A model generated the notes under the pieces. The model was not told where the DNA came from. It was given only the letters and a program-made list of their open reading frames with translations, and ran no database searches. 64,000 nt of DNA from WTFY01 sp965205685 (GTDB lineage Bacteria; Pseudomonadota; Gammaproteobacteria; UBA4575), in assembly GCA_965205685.1 (NCBI GenBank), contig OZ242174.1:930001-994000 (forward strand). The letters run 5' to 3'. Positions 34,917 through 46,137 of the stretch are shown here, in pieces. Each line of letters opens with the position of its first letter. Position 1 is the first letter of the stretch. The translations under genes were made by a program, and so were the position numbers.

Positions 34917-37484
34917 TCATGGCCGTTCTTGCACCAGGTGCTTGAGCCTGTAGAGCACCTGCAGGGCATCGTTGGGACTCAGTTCATCCGGATCCACGTC
35001 CTCCAGGAATTCGATCATCGGGTGGTTCAGCCGGTCTTCGAGCCTGAGGCCCAGTTGCGCTACGGATGCAGGCTTCGTGGATTTTTCAGTGGCGTGCTCG
35101 AGTTGCCTCAGCTTGAGCCTGGCACCGGCAATCACCGACTTGGGGATGCCGGCCAGCTGGGCCACCTGCAGGCCGTAACTCTGGTTGGCCGGGCCCTCCT
35201 TGACGGCGTGCAGGAAGATGATCTGGTCGCCATGCTCCACCGCGTCGATGTGCACATTGCAGATGTTCTCAAAATGTTCCGGCAACTGCGTGAGCTCGAA
35301 ATAGTGGGTTGCGAACAGGCTGTAGGAGCGGTTGACTGTGCTGAGATGCTCGGCACAGGACCAGGCCAGGGAAAGCCCGTCGTAGGTGCTCGTACCGCGT
35401 CCGATCTCATCCATGAGCACCAGGCTGGACGCGGTGGCATTGTTGAGGATGTTGGCTGCTTCCGTCATCTCGACCATGAAGGTGGAGTAGCCGGCAGTGA
35501 GATCGTCCGAGGCACCGATACGTGTGTAGATGGCCTCCAGGGGACCCAGGGTGGCCGACTCGGCCGGCACGTAGCTGCCGGTATGGGCGAGCCAGCTGAT
35601 CAGTGCGATCTGGCGCATGTAGGTGGATTTGCCGCCCATGTTCGGACCAGTGATGATGAGCATCTTGCGCGAGTCATTCATGCAGGCGTCATTGGCCGTG
35701 AAGGGGCCTTCCTGGACCTGCTCGATCACCGGGTGCCTTCCCTGCTTGATGTCGATGCGGTTTTCATCGGTGAATTGCGGTCGTACGTAGTTCAGGGCCC
35801 GGGCCCGTTCTGCCAGCGTGACCAGCGCATCCAGCTGCGCGAGTCCCAGTGCGCAGGTTCGCAAGGTGTCCAGTTCTTCAATCAGTTCATCCAGGAGTCG
35901 CTCGTAGAGGTATTTCTCCCGCTTCAGGGCACGCTCCCGTGAACTCAGGACTTCATCTTCGAATCTTTTCAGTTCGCTCGTGATGTACCTCTCTGTGTTT
36001 TTCAGGGTCTGCCTGCGCGTGTAATGCTCGGGGACCTTGTCTGCATGGGAACGTGAGACCTCGATGTAGTAGCCATGCACACGGTTGTAGGCGACCTTCA
36101 GCGATGCGATCCGGGTGGCGAGTTTCTCGCGCTGTTCCAGGTCGAGCAGGAACCGGCTGGCATCCGTGTGCATGCTGCGCAACTGGTCCAGTTCTTCGTC
36201 GTGGCCCGGGCGGATGACACCGCCGTCTCGAATCAGCGCAGGCGGGTCATCGGCCAGGCTGCGCTCCAGAACGGAGGTCAGCGGCTCCAGTCCATCGAGC
36301 ATGTGCGAGCATTCCTGCAGCAGCGCCTCGCTGTAATGTACGATGGCCTTTCGAATCCCGGGAGCTGCTGCCAGGGTAGACCGCAAGGCATCGAGATCCC
36401 GGGGTTGTGCGGTGCGCAGGGCGATGCGGCTGCGGATGCGCTCAATGTCGTTCACTCCACGCAGCCTATCCTGCAGGGACTCGATTTCGTTGAATTCGAT
36501 CAGCTGTTCGATGGCTGCGAGTCGCTTTTGCAAGACCTCCCGGTTGCGGGTCGGCTGGCATAGCCAGCCACGCAAATGGCGTGCGCCCATGGTCGATACG
36601 CTGCGGTCCAGCACGCCGATGAGGCTGTGCGTCTTTTGTCCCCGCGTGGACTGCTCGATCTCCAGGTTGGCCCTCGAAACACTATCGATCTGCAGGTACT
36701 CGTCATCCTTGTACAGCTGCAGCCCGTCGATGTGGGGCAGGGCGGATTTCTGCGTATCCTTGACGTACTGGAGCAGGGCCCCGGCAGCGGCGATCGCAAG
36801 GGGTTGCTCCTTGCATCCGTAACCGCCAAGGTCATGCACACCGAACTGCTTGCACAGGGAGGTGACCGCGCTTTCGGTCTCGAAGTGCCAGACCGGCAAG
36901 TGCCTGCATGCAATTCCGTTTTTCAGCACGAGCTCGGCGTCTTCGGGCAGCAGTACTTCGGCGGGCTGTATGCGCTCGATCTCGCCGCCAAGCTGCGCTT
37001 CGCTGGGACAGGTCTGCACGATGAACTTGCCAGTGCTGAGATCGAGGTAGGCCAGTCCTGCGGCATCTCCGGTCGGGCATACGGCCAGCAGGTAGTTTTC
37101 CCGGTTATGCTCGAGCAGCTGGCTCTCGGTCACCGTGCCGGGCGTGATGATCCGGGTCACCTTGCGCTCCACAAGACCTTTGCTGTCAGCCGGGTCGCCA
37201 ACCTGGTCGCAGATCACCACCGACTCGCCCCGGCGCAGCAGCTTGATCAGGTAGTTTTCAACGGCATGCACGGGTACTCCGGCCATGGGGACCTCGTCAG
37301 CGGCATTCTTGTTTCGCGAAGTCAGGGTCAGGTCCAGCAGCTTCGCGGCGTGCATGGCATCCTCGAAGAACAGCTCGAAGAAATCACCCATGCGGTAGAA
37401 CAGCAGCATGTCCGGGTGCTCGGCCTTGATGCGCAGGTACTGCTGCATCATGGGGGTGTGTTTCGCGGGGGAGCGTGCGATCAT
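34917..37484 (-). CDS. mutS: DNA mismatch repair protein MutS
   Basis: 855-residue mismatch sensor. N-terminal mismatch-binding domain with the family's Phe-x-Glu region (MLLFYRMGDFFELF), core and clamp domains, and an ABC-type ATPase with Walker A TGPNMGGKSTYMRQ near residue 615 and Walker B LVLMDEIGRGTSTYDG. C-terminal tetramerisation tail present. Read opposite to pncC with about 50 bases between the starts. Confidence 0.98.
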   Translation of the reverse strand: MIARSPAKHTPMMQQYLRIKAEHPDMLLFYRMGDFFELFFEDAMHAAKLLDLTLTSRNKNAADEVPMAGVPVHAVENYLIKLLRRGESVVICDQVGDPADSKGLVERKVTRIITPGTVTESQLLEHNRENYLLAVCPTGDAAGLAYLDLSTGKFIVQTCPSEAQLGGEIERIQPAEVLLPEDAELVLKNGIACRHLPVWHFETESAVTSLCKQFGVHDLGGYGCKEQPLAIAAAGALLQYVKDTQKSALPHIDGLQLYKDDEYLQIDSVSRANLEIEQSTRGQKTHSLIGVLDRSVSTMGARHLRGWLCQPTRNREVLQKRLAAIEQLIEFNEIESLQDRLRGVNDIERIRSRIALRTAQPRDLDALRSTLAAAPGIRKAIVHYSEALLQECSHMLDGLEPLTSVLERSLADDPPALIRDGGVIRPGHDEELDQLRSMHTDASRFLLDLEQREKLATRIASLKVAYNRVHGYYIEVSRSHADKVPEHYTRRQTLKNTERYITSELKRFEDEVLSSRERALKREKYLYERLLDELIEELDTLRTCALGLAQLDALVTLAERARALNYVRPQFTDENRIDIKQGRHPVIEQVQEGPFTANDACMNDSRKMLIITGPNMGGKSTYMRQIALISWLAHTGSYVPAESATLGPLEAIYTRIGASDDLTAGYSTFMVEMTEAANILNNATASSLVLMDEIGRGTSTYDGLSLAWSCAEHLSTVNRSYSLFATHYFELTQLPEHFENICNVHIDAVEHGDQIIFLHAVKEGPANQSYGLQVAQLAGIPKSVIAGARLKLRQLEHATEKSTKPASVAQLGLRLEDRLNHPMIEFLEDVDPDELSPNDALQVLYRLKHLVQERP

Positions 37485-37533
37485 GACAAAAGTCTAACCA
37501 AGAATAAAAATTTAGACAGCATTAAATGGCCGC

Positions 37534-38037
37534 ATGACCCAAATACCCTCAACCGAGGTCCATACATTGCTGCAAGCGTTTGCAGGCCAGATGACAGACC
37601 GCGGACTCAGGCTGGCCACCGCGGAATCCTGCACCGGGGGACTGCTGGCCAAGTGGATGACCACGCTGCCCGGCAGTTCGAACTGGTTCGAATGCGGCTT
37701 TGTCACCTACAGCAACACGGCCAAGGTCAACATGCTGCAGGTCGCACCGCAGGCCCTGGAGACTCATGGTGCCGTGAGCCCGCAGGTGGCGGAACAGATG
37801 GCAAGCAGTGCCCTGGGTCTGAGCGGCGTCGATCTTGCCGCCTCGGTGACCGGAATTGCAGGACCGGACGGCGGCAGTACATCAAAACCGGTCGGCACGG
37901 TGTACATCGGCGTAGCCCGGCGTGACCGGCCGGTCGTCACGGCACACCGCGTGTTCGAGGGGGACCGCGATACCGTTAGAGAGCAAAGTGCGCACCTGGC
38001 ACTTAAGCTCCTGATGGAACACTGCCCCGGTGGATGA
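37534..38037 (+). CDS. pncC: Nicotinamide-nucleotide amidohydrolase (CinA C-terminal type)
   Basis: 167-residue PncC/CinA_C enzyme that deamidates NMN to nicotinate mononucleotide, recycling NAD made by DNA ligase. The core motif ATAESCTGGLLAKWMT and later GIAGPDGGS and GTVYIGV are present. Standalone form without the CinA N-terminal domain; located just upstream of recA as in many proteobacteria. Confidence 0.95.
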   Translation: MTQIPSTEVHTLLQAFAGQMTDRGLRLATAESCTGGLLAKWMTTLPGSSNWFECGFVTYSNTAKVNMLQVAPQALETHGAVSPQVAEQMASSALGLSGVDLAASVTGIAGPDGGSTSKPVGTVYIGVARRDRPVVTAHRVFEGDRDTVREQSAHLALKLLMEHCPGG

Positions 38038-38209
38038 TGCAAACCGGACTGGTGCATGTGCCGGAAGTTTCGCGAGCACAGGCATCCCGGTATGATAAGG
38101 TGGCAACGCTAACGATACATACTGGACAGGGTGGAAAATACCCCTTATTTCGCACGGCAATTCCAGGCAACTTGATCAACAGGTTTTTATTTGAAGTCAG
38201 AGGTGAGTA

Positions 38210-39259
<1,050 letters not shown>

Positions 39260-39751
39260 GCGTTCCATACGTGACACAGCACTTGGACTGCTGGCAAGAC
39301 GGGAGCACACGCGCCTTGAACTGGCAGGGAAACTCAAAGCGAGGGAATTCCTAGCCAACGAAATCGAAGCCTTGCTGGATGGCCTGCAGCAGGAAGGCCT
39401 GCAAAGCGATGCGCGCTTTGCCGAAGGCTATGTCTATTCGCGCACGCGACGCGGCTTCGGGCCCCTGCGTATCCGCCAGGAATTGCAGTCGCGCGGTGTC
39501 ACGGAATCCCTGGTGAGCGCACATATAGACTTCGAAGACCCGCAGTGGTTGCAACTGGCTTGCCGGGAGTACGAGAAAAAGTTCGGGGACAGCCAGGTGG
39601 GAAGTGTGAAAGAGCGGGCTCGGCGCATGCGTTACCTGCAAAACCGGGGATTTACCGGTGATATAATCCGCCAGACCTTTGCACGATTTGAGAGGGCTGA
39701 AACAGCGCCCGGCGCTGGAACGTAGGAGCGACTCCACGAGGCAGGGTGGAC

Positions 39752-42352
39752 ATGGAACACAGCGCGGAAATTCGCAACGCATTTTTACAATTCTTTGAGC
39801 AGCACGGTCACACCGTGGTGCCGTCCGCTTCGCTGGTGCCCGCAAATGACCCCTCCCTGTTGTTCACCAATGCCGGCATGGTGCAGTTCAAGGATGTCTT
39901 TCTCGGCAAGGAATCACCGGGCTACAGCCGTGCCGCGACCAGCCAGCGCTGTCTCAGGGCTGGAGGCAAGCACAACGATCTTGAGAATGTCGGCTATACC
40001 GCAAGGCATCACACGTTTTTCGAGATGCTGGGTAACTTCAGTTTCGGGGATTACTTCAAGCGCGAGGCCATCCATTACGCCTGGGACTTCCTGACCCAGG
40101 TCGTCGAGCTGCCCGAAGACCGCCTGTGGGTAACGGTCTATGAGGACGATGAGCAGGCGGCCGACATCTGGCTGAATGATATCGGTGTGAGCGCAGAGCG
40201 TTTCGCACGAATCGGCGAGGCCGACAACTTCTGGGCGATGGGGGATACGGGCCCTTGCGGGCCGTGCACGGAGATATTCTATGATTTCGGTGAAAGCGTG
40301 GCCGGGGGGCCGCCTGGGACCGCGGACCAGGACGGGGACCGGTATGTGGAAGTATGGAACTTGGTGTTCATGCAGTATGAGCGCGATGCCGAGGGAAAGC
40401 TCACCGATTTGCCCAAGCCCTCCGTGGATACCGGCATGGGCCTTGAACGCCTGAGCACCATCCTGCAGGGCGCCACGAACAACTACGAGACCGACCTGTT
40501 CGCCGGCATCATTGCCCGAGCGGCGGACATCGCCCGTGTGGACGATTTTCGCCAGCCCTCGCTTCGTGTGGTGGCGGACCATATCCGCGCCTGTGCCTTC
40601 ATGGTCGTCGATGGCGTGTTGCCCTCGAACGAGGGCAGGGGCTATGTCCTGCGGCGCATCATCCGCCGGGCTGCACGTCACGGCCACAAGCTTGGCATCG
40701 AAGAGCCGTTTTTCTACCGGCTGGTGGAGCCGCTCGCGGACAGCCTGGGCGAGGCCTGCCCGGAACTTGCCGGTGCACAGGAGCGCGTGCAGGATGTGCT
40801 GCACCGTGAGGAGCAACGTTTCGGCGACACGCTGGCCCAGGGCATGCGAATCCTTCACGAGGAGATCACACGGCTCACAGGGGATACTCTTCCCGGCGAA
40901 ACGGTGTTCAAGCTGTACGACACCTACGGGTTTCCCAGTGACCTGACCGCCGACTTTGCCCGTGAGCAGCACCTGAAGATCGATACAGCGGGGTTTGAAA
41001 AGCACATGCAGGCCCAGCGCGAACGTGGCAGGCTCGCAAGCCGCTTTGACGTCGAATACGATGCCTCGCTGGCGGTGTCGACCTCCACCGAGTTCACAGG
41101 CTACGACAACATGCACGCCCAGGCCACGGTGCAGGAGATCTTCGTGGACCATGCACCTGTCCAGGAAATCCTTCAGGGTCAGTCCGGGGGCGTCATCCTG
41201 GAGAAGACCCCGTTTTATGCAGAATCCGGGGGACAGGTCGGTGACCAGGGCACGCTGGAATGTGAGCAGGCGGTGTTCGAAGTCGCCGACACCCAACAGC
41301 AAGGCGATGCCCATGTCCATTACGGCACCCTCGCATCCGGCCGTCTGGCACTAGGTAACACTGTGCGCGCAAAGGTCGCAACAGAACGCCGGCAGGCTAC
41401 CGTGTTGAATCACTCGGCTACCCACCTGATGCATGCCGCATTGCGCGAAGTACTGGGCGATCATGTCGAGCAAAAGGGTTCCCTGGTGGCACCGGACCGT
41501 CTGCGCTTTGATTTCTCGCACGATGCCCCACTCGATGAAACCGAGTTGCGGCGGATCGAGGACTTGGTCAATGAACAGATCCGCTTGAATGCCGAAGCGA
41601 CTGCTAGAGTCATGCCGAAGGACGAGGCCTTGCATGGCGGTGCTCTCGCCCTGTTCGGGGAAAAGTACGCAGATGAAGTTCGAGTCCTGACCATCGGTGA
41701 TTTCTCCATGGAGTTGTGCGGCGGTACGCACGTGAGCCGGGCCGGGGACATTGGTATATTCAAGATCATCTCGGAGTCCGGAATCGCATCCGGGGTGCGG
41801 CGCATCGAGGCGCTTACCGGTGATGGTGCGCTGGAGTGGATCCGCGAGAACCAGGAGCAGCTATCCGACATTGCCGGGCTGATGAAGAGCTCCAGATCGG
41901 AGGCCAGGGACAAGGTCGGGCAGTTGCTGGAGCGCAACAGGACATTGCAAAAGGAGCTGGACCGGCTCAAGTCGCAGGTGATGTCGCAGGCCGGCAGCAG
42001 TCTCGTTGATCAGGCCGTGGAGGTTGAGGGCATCCAGGTGCTGGCCTGCGTGGTGGAAGGGGCTGATCCCAAATCCCTGCGCGAGACGGTAGACCAGTTG
42101 AAGGACAAGCTCGGAAGTGCCGCGATCGTGCTGGGCACAGCCCGGGATTCGAGAGTCAGCCTCGTCGCCGGAGTCACTCGTGACCTGGTGCATCGAATCA
42201 AAGCGGGTGAGCTCGTCAATGCCGTCGCCAAGCAGGTTGGCGGCAAGGGCGGCGGGCGTGATGACATGGCCCAGGCGGGCGGCAACCAGCCGGACAGACT
42301 TGCTGCGGCACTTGAGTCTGTGCCGGACTGGGTGCGGAACTCCCTGCAGTAA
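39752..42352 (+). CDS. alaS: Alanyl-tRNA synthetase
   Basis: 866-residue class II synthetase. Catalytic core (PSLLFTNAGMVQFKDVF, ATSQRCLRAGGKHNDLE), then the editing domain with zinc ligands HSATHLMH and CGGTHVSRAGDIG, and a C-Ala domain ending RDDMAQAGG and beyond. ATG 39752 preferred over GTG 39746. Confidence 0.98.
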   Translation: MEHSAEIRNAFLQFFEQHGHTVVPSASLVPANDPSLLFTNAGMVQFKDVFLGKESPGYSRAATSQRCLRAGGKHNDLENVGYTARHHTFFEMLGNFSFGDYFKREAIHYAWDFLTQVVELPEDRLWVTVYEDDEQAADIWLNDIGVSAERFARIGEADNFWAMGDTGPCGPCTEIFYDFGESVAGGPPGTADQDGDRYVEVWNLVFMQYERDAEGKLTDLPKPSVDTGMGLERLSTILQGATNNYETDLFAGIIARAADIARVDDFRQPSLRVVADHIRACAFMVVDGVLPSNEGRGYVLRRIIRRAARHGHKLGIEEPFFYRLVEPLADSLGEACPELAGAQERVQDVLHREEQRFGDTLAQGMRILHEEITRLTGDTLPGETVFKLYDTYGFPSDLTADFAREQHLKIDTAGFEKHMQAQRERGRLASRFDVEYDASLAVSTSTEFTGYDNMHAQATVQEIFVDHAPVQEILQGQSGGVILEKTPFYAESGGQVGDQGTLECEQAVFEVADTQQQGDAHVHYGTLASGRLALGNTVRAKVATERRQATVLNHSATHLMHAALREVLGDHVEQKGSLVAPDRLRFDFSHDAPLDETELRRIEDLVNEQIRLNAEATARVMPKDEALHGGALALFGEKYADEVRVLTIGDFSMELCGGTHVSRAGDIGIFKIISESGIASGVRRIEALTGDGALEWIRENQEQLSDIAGLMKSSRSEARDKVGQLLERNRTLQKELDRLKSQVMSQAGSSLVDQAVEVEGIQVLACVVEGADPKSLRETVDQLKDKLGSAAIVLGTARDSRVSLVAGVTRDLVHRIKAGELVNAVAKQVGGKGGGRDDMAQAGGNQPDRLAAALESVPDWVRNSLQ

Positions 42353-42431
42353 TGACGCACGCCGCGGCGCGCACTATCGGGCGTGCTAAGATTCATTAAA
42401 ACACCTCCACGAGTGAACAGGGATTGAACCT

Positions 42432-43655
42432 ATGGCCTTGATAGTACAAAAGTACGGCGGCACCTCGGTCGGCTCGATCGAACGCATTGAAGCCGTGGCC
42501 GAAAAGGTGATCGCGAGCAAAAACCAGGGACACAAGGTGGTCGTGGTGGTTTCTGCCATGAGTGGCGAAACCAACCGCCTGATGGGACTCGCCAACGAGG
42601 TGCAGGGACAGATGGCCCACGGGCGTGAACTCGATGTGCTGCTGTCCACCGGTGAGCAGGTGACCATCGCGTTGCTGGCGATGGCCTTGCAGAGGCGTAA
42701 CTGTGCCGCGGTCTCATCCACAGGTGCACAGCTCAACATTCGCACCGACAACATGTTCAACAAGGCCCGTATCCAGAATATCGATGCCACGCGCCTGCAC
42801 CGTGCGCTGGATGCAGGAAAAGTGGTGGTGGTTGCAGGCTTCCAGGGCGTGGATGACGAAGGCAATATCACCACGCTGGGCCGGGGCGGCTCGGATACGA
42901 CGGCTGTGGCGGTGGCCGCAGCGATCAAGGCCGATGAATGCCAGATCTACACCGATGTGGACGGGGTCTATACAACCGACCCGAGGGTTGAGCCCAATGC
43001 GAGGCGGCTGGACTGCATTACGTTTGAGGAGATGCTGGAGATGGCCAGCCTCGGCTCCAAGGTGCTGCAAATCCGTGCAGTGGAATTTGCCGGCAAGTAT
43101 GATGTCCCACTGCGTGTGCTTTCCACTTTTTCAGAGGGACCCGGTACCCTTATAACCCTGGAGGACGACAGCATGGAAGACCCGCTGGTATCAGGCATAG
43201 CCTTCAATCGAGATGAGGCCCAGTTGACAATCAAGGGGGTGCCTGACCGACCGGGTGTGGCTGCCCATATCCTGGGTCCGATTGCCGATGAGAACATCGA
43301 AGTGGACATGATTGTACAAAATGTGGGTTCGGACGAGACCACGGACTTCACCTTCACCGTGCACAGAAATGACTATGAGAAAGGCATGAAAGTCCTTGAA
43401 AATGCAGTGGTTGATCTTGGGGGCGGCGAGGTTGGTGGCGATCCGCACATCGTCAAGCTGTCGCTGGTGGGTGTCGGGATGAGGTCCCATGCTGGAATTG
43501 CGAGTAGAATGTTTACAGCGTTGGCGCAAGAGAAGATCAATATCCGGATGATTTCCACTTCGGAGATCAAGATTTCCGTCGTGGTCGACGAAAAATATCT
43601 GGAACTGGGAGTACGCGTGCTGCATGAAGCATTTGAATTGGACCAGGAGAAATAG
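42432..43655 (+). CDS. lysC: Aspartate kinase
   Basis: 407-residue aspartokinase, first step of lysine, threonine and methionine synthesis. N-terminal KYGGTSVGSIERI, GRGGSDTTAVAVAAA and DVDGVYTTDPR make up the kinase; two C-terminal ACT domains (about 265-405) give lysine and/or threonine inhibition. Located between alaS and csrA, a conserved arrangement. Confidence 0.97.
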   Translation: MALIVQKYGGTSVGSIERIEAVAEKVIASKNQGHKVVVVVSAMSGETNRLMGLANEVQGQMAHGRELDVLLSTGEQVTIALLAMALQRRNCAAVSSTGAQLNIRTDNMFNKARIQNIDATRLHRALDAGKVVVVAGFQGVDDEGNITTLGRGGSDTTAVAVAAAIKADECQIYTDVDGVYTTDPRVEPNARRLDCITFEEMLEMASLGSKVLQIRAVEFAGKYDVPLRVLSTFSEGPGTLITLEDDSMEDPLVSGIAFNRDEAQLTIKGVPDRPGVAAHILGPIADENIEVDMIVQNVGSDETTDFTFTVHRNDYEKGMKVLENAVVDLGGGEVGGDPHIVKLSLVGVGMRSHAGIASRMFTALAQEKINIRMISTSEIKISVVVDEKYLELGVRVLHEAFELDQEK

Positions 43656-43736
43656 AGGAGAACATCAGTAGCGCATAATGCAAACATCATAACGGCTTTG
43701 GTAGGGAAATAACCGGAGTAGCCGCCCCGGAACATC

Positions 43737-43807
43737 ACGACACGGGAGTTGTCGTGGTTCGCAGGGAGCGGACAAATAATAAAATGGACTATTAAGGAGA
43801 CACGGGA
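43737..43807 (+). promoter_or_regulatory. Two CsrA-type binding sites before csrA
   Basis: The motif ACACGGGA occurs twice: at 43740-43747, in a hairpin where ACGACA (43737-43742) pairs with TGTCGT (43750-43755) and the GGA is in the loop, and at 43800-43807 immediately before the csrA ATG, overlapping the ribosome-binding region. The known CsrA/RsmA site is ACA-N-GGA-N-GU, best in a hairpin loop plus one at the ribosome site. Supports translational self-repression. Confidence 0.65.
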
Positions 43808-43999
43808 ATGCTGATTTTGACCAGGAGAGTCGGCGAGACGCTGATGATCGGAGATGATGTCACAGTCACTGTGTTGGGCGTGAAAGGCAACCAAGTTCGA
43901 ATAGGTGTCAATGCACCCCGAGATGTCGCAGTGCACCGTGAGGAAATTTACGAGAGGATCAAGCACGAGAAGACACAGGCAGGCGAATCTACCGATTAG
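43808..43999 (+). CDS. csrA: Carbon storage regulator CsrA
   Basis: 63-residue RNA-binding dimer that represses or stabilises mRNAs at GGA motifs. Starts MLILTRRVGETLMIG; the RNA-contact residues VHREEIYERI are present. AAGGAGACACGGGA leads to the ATG, merging the ribosome site with a CsrA motif. Confidence 0.98.
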   Translation: MLILTRRVGETLMIGDDVTVTVLGVKGNQVRIGVNAPRDVAVHREEIYERIKHEKTQAGESTD

Positions 44000-44010
44000 C
44001 TTCTAGCCAT

Positions 44011-44035
44011 GGCAGCAGAGACTGCCGGGATTTTT
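44011..44035 (+). terminator. Intrinsic terminator after csrA
   Basis: GGCAG (44011-44015) and CTGCC (44022-44026) pair around CAGAGA, followed by GGGA and five T. Ends the csrA transcript. Confidence 0.6.
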
Positions 44036-44313
44036 GCGAGAAAGCGCGCGGCTTCATTTGTATGCGCGAGCATACTGTTCCTACACTTCGCTGGATGCTT
44101 CAGTCCGGTACCCCCCATTCATCCCGTTGAAGTTTCACTACTTCAGGATACAACTCTCTCCTGTAGATGGTTGCCAAGTTATCCTTGAGGTGCCTGCTGA
44201 GCAGGTAAGGATGTGCAGGTCATGGGAAGCACATGCCGGGAAGGGCCTGTAATTCTCATGTGTTTCGCAACGTGATATTCTGGGTCGCATCACCACCACA
44301 GCAGGAGCCCGGT
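44036..44313. other. Intergenic region between csrA and amt
   Basis: About 280 bases with no supported gene. Must hold the promoter of the ammonium transporter; I saw no clear sigma-54 (TGGCAC-N5-TTGC) site. Nothing else identified. Confidence 0.4.
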
Positions 44314-45744
44314 GTGAATGCTAGCGTCAAGATTGTCCAACGAACCCTCAGTTCATTCCACCGCTGTACCCGTACACGGCTTTCGCACATGAGCTCGTCC
44401 CGTACACCTGTTTTCGGCGGCCTTGCAGCAGTTTTCCTTTTGGTACTTTGCCTGCCGCAGGCGCATGCTGCCCTCGGCGAGGAAGAGCAATTCGTACTGA
44501 ACAGTTTCTCGTTCCTGATCTGGGGAGCGCTTGTGATGTGGATGTGCGCGGGTTTCACGATGCTCGAGTCGGGCTCGGTGCGCACCAAGAATGCCTCGGT
44601 GATCTGCCTGAAGAACATCGGGCTTTATTCCATTGCAGGCCTGGCCTTCTTCTTTGTCGGTTACAACATCATGTACGTCGGGGTCGAACCTGGTGGCTGG
44701 TTCGGCTCGCTGCAGTTTCTATACGGTACGACCGGGGATGAGATCGCGCTGCTAGGCGGGGATGAAGCGGTGGCCTCAGCGGTCATCGGTAACGGTTACT
44801 CCACCATGTCAGACTGGTTCTTCCAGATGGTATTCGTTGCCACCACGGCCTCGATCGTCTCTGGAACACTGGCCGAGCGCGTAAAACTGTGGTCGTTTTT
44901 CCTGTTCATCCTGGTCCTGACCGCATTCGTGTATCCGATCATCGGCTCGTGGACCTGGGGTGGGGGCTGGCTTTCCGAAATGGGTTTTCAGGATTTTGCA
45001 GGCTCCACTATCGTGCACTCTACCGGTGGCTGGGCGGCACTCGCGGGTGCTCTTATCGTCGGTGCCCGGACCGGCAAGTTTCGGGCAGATGGCACCGTCA
45101 AGGTGACCCCGCCCTCGAATGTTCCCGTGGTCACTCTCGGGGTCTTTATTCTCTGGCTCGGTTGGTTCGGCTTCAATGGTGGTTCCCAGCTTGCTCTTGG
45201 GGGTGCTGTTGATGCCATCGCGCTCAGCAATATTCTAGCGAATACTAATCTTGCAGCTGCTGCAGGTGTTATGACTGCGATTGCCTTATCCAGACCTGTG
45301 CTGGGCCGTGTGGACCTACTGGCTGCTCTGAACGGTGCCATCGGCGGGCTGGTGGCCATTACCGCGGGACCCGATATTGTCCATCACCACTGGGCCGTGT
45401 TTATTGGCGCGGTTGGCGGCCTGATAATCGTGTTTGGACTGAAGATCATGGAAACCCTGAAGATCGACGATGTGGTTGGTGCCGTGCCGGCTCACTTGTT
45501 TGCGGGCATCTGGGGAACACTCGCGGTGTGCATTGCTGCTGGGGGCAACCTGCTGGTGCAAGTGATAGGCATTGTGGCTGTCGGAGCTTTCGTGTTCGGT
45601 ATCTCCCTGGTCACCTGGCTGTTGATCGACAAGACAATCGGTGCGCGCGTATCCCCTGCAGTGGAAGACCTCGGTCAGGATGTTGCAGAACTTGGCATCG
45701 AGGCCTATCCTGAATTTGTTCTTATGCCAGACCGCGATGAATAG
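44314..45744 (+). CDS. amt: Ammonium transporter
   Basis: Integral membrane ammonium channel of the Amt/MEP family. After an N-terminal signal-like segment (FGGLAAVFLLVLCLPQAHA) come about eleven membrane helices with family stretches FTMLESGSVRTKNA, STIVHSTGGWAALAGA (first pore His) and KIDDVVGAVPAHLFAGIWG. GTG 44314 has AGGAG six bases upstream; ATG 44389 (MSSSRTPVFGG) would give a 451-residue protein and a tidier signal peptide but lacks a ribosome site. No glnK partner adjacent. Confidence 0.93.
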   Translation: MNASVKIVQRTLSSFHRCTRTRLSHMSSSRTPVFGGLAAVFLLVLCLPQAHAALGEEEQFVLNSFSFLIWGALVMWMCAGFTMLESGSVRTKNASVICLKNIGLYSIAGLAFFFVGYNIMYVGVEPGGWFGSLQFLYGTTGDEIALLGGDEAVASAVIGNGYSTMSDWFFQMVFVATTASIVSGTLAERVKLWSFFLFILVLTAFVYPIIGSWTWGGGWLSEMGFQDFAGSTIVHSTGGWAALAGALIVGARTGKFRADGTVKVTPPSNVPVVTLGVFILWLGWFGFNGGSQLALGGAVDAIALSNILANTNLAAAAGVMTAIALSRPVLGRVDLLAALNGAIGGLVAITAGPDIVHHHWAVFIGAVGGLIIVFGLKIMETLKIDDVVGAVPAHLFAGIWGTLAVCIAAGGNLLVQVIGIVAVGAFVFGISLVTWLLIDKTIGARVSPAVEDLGQDVAELGIEAYPEFVLMPDRDE

Positions 45745-45781
45745 GGCTCCTTAAGACTCCTTCCAACTACCAGAAAATTTC

Positions 45782-45832
45782 AAACCTCACAGGCCGTGAG
45801 ATAAGCCACTTTGATTAACGGTTGTGAGGTTT
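45782..45832 (+). repeat. 10-bp inverted repeat after amt
   Basis: AAACCTCACA (45782-45791) and TGTGAGGTTT (45823-45832) are exact reverse complements around a 31-base loop, about 40 bases after the amt stop. No T run of terminator length follows. Could end the amt transcript with another factor or form part of a small RNA. Confidence 0.5.
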
Positions 45833-45883
45833 AGCTAAAGTCCAGGCACTTGTTGGAACTTAGCAAGTACAGTTGCATGGATA

Positions 45884-45978
45884 TGGCGGAGAGAGTGGGA
45901 TTCGAACCCACGGTCCAAGGATTACTCAGACAACTCCTTAGCAGGGAGCCCCATTCGACCACTCTGGCACCTCTCCGC
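45884..45978 (-). tRNA. tRNA-Ser (anticodon GCT)
   Basis: 95 bases with encoded CCA. On the minus strand the acceptor GCGGAGAG pairs with CTCTCCGC, the anticodon loop reads CTGCTAA, a long variable arm typical of serine tRNA is present (TGTCTGAGTAATCC region), and the T arm contains GGTTCGAAT. Position near csrA matches many gammaproteobacteria. Confidence 0.97.
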
Positions 45979-46137
45979 ACAGATCAACCAGAGTATATAG
46001 AATATCTGCAAATCGATGTAACTTGAATCGACCCACCTACTGCATCCCTGATTTTTATGGACCCAGGCTGCGGCTTTTCCGTACAAGGTATTTTGATAAT
46101 GGAATAAGTTATACTGCGCTGCGATTTGATGTTGTAC

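Noticed and set aside
36576..37925. 449-codon plus-strand frame over mutS and pncC
   Set aside because: Runs through two strongly supported genes in another frame and strand; a shadow.
38038..38209. Search for a LexA box before recA
   Set aside because: I looked for CTG-N10-CAG and only found a CTGGACAG with two bases between. Not a valid SOS box.
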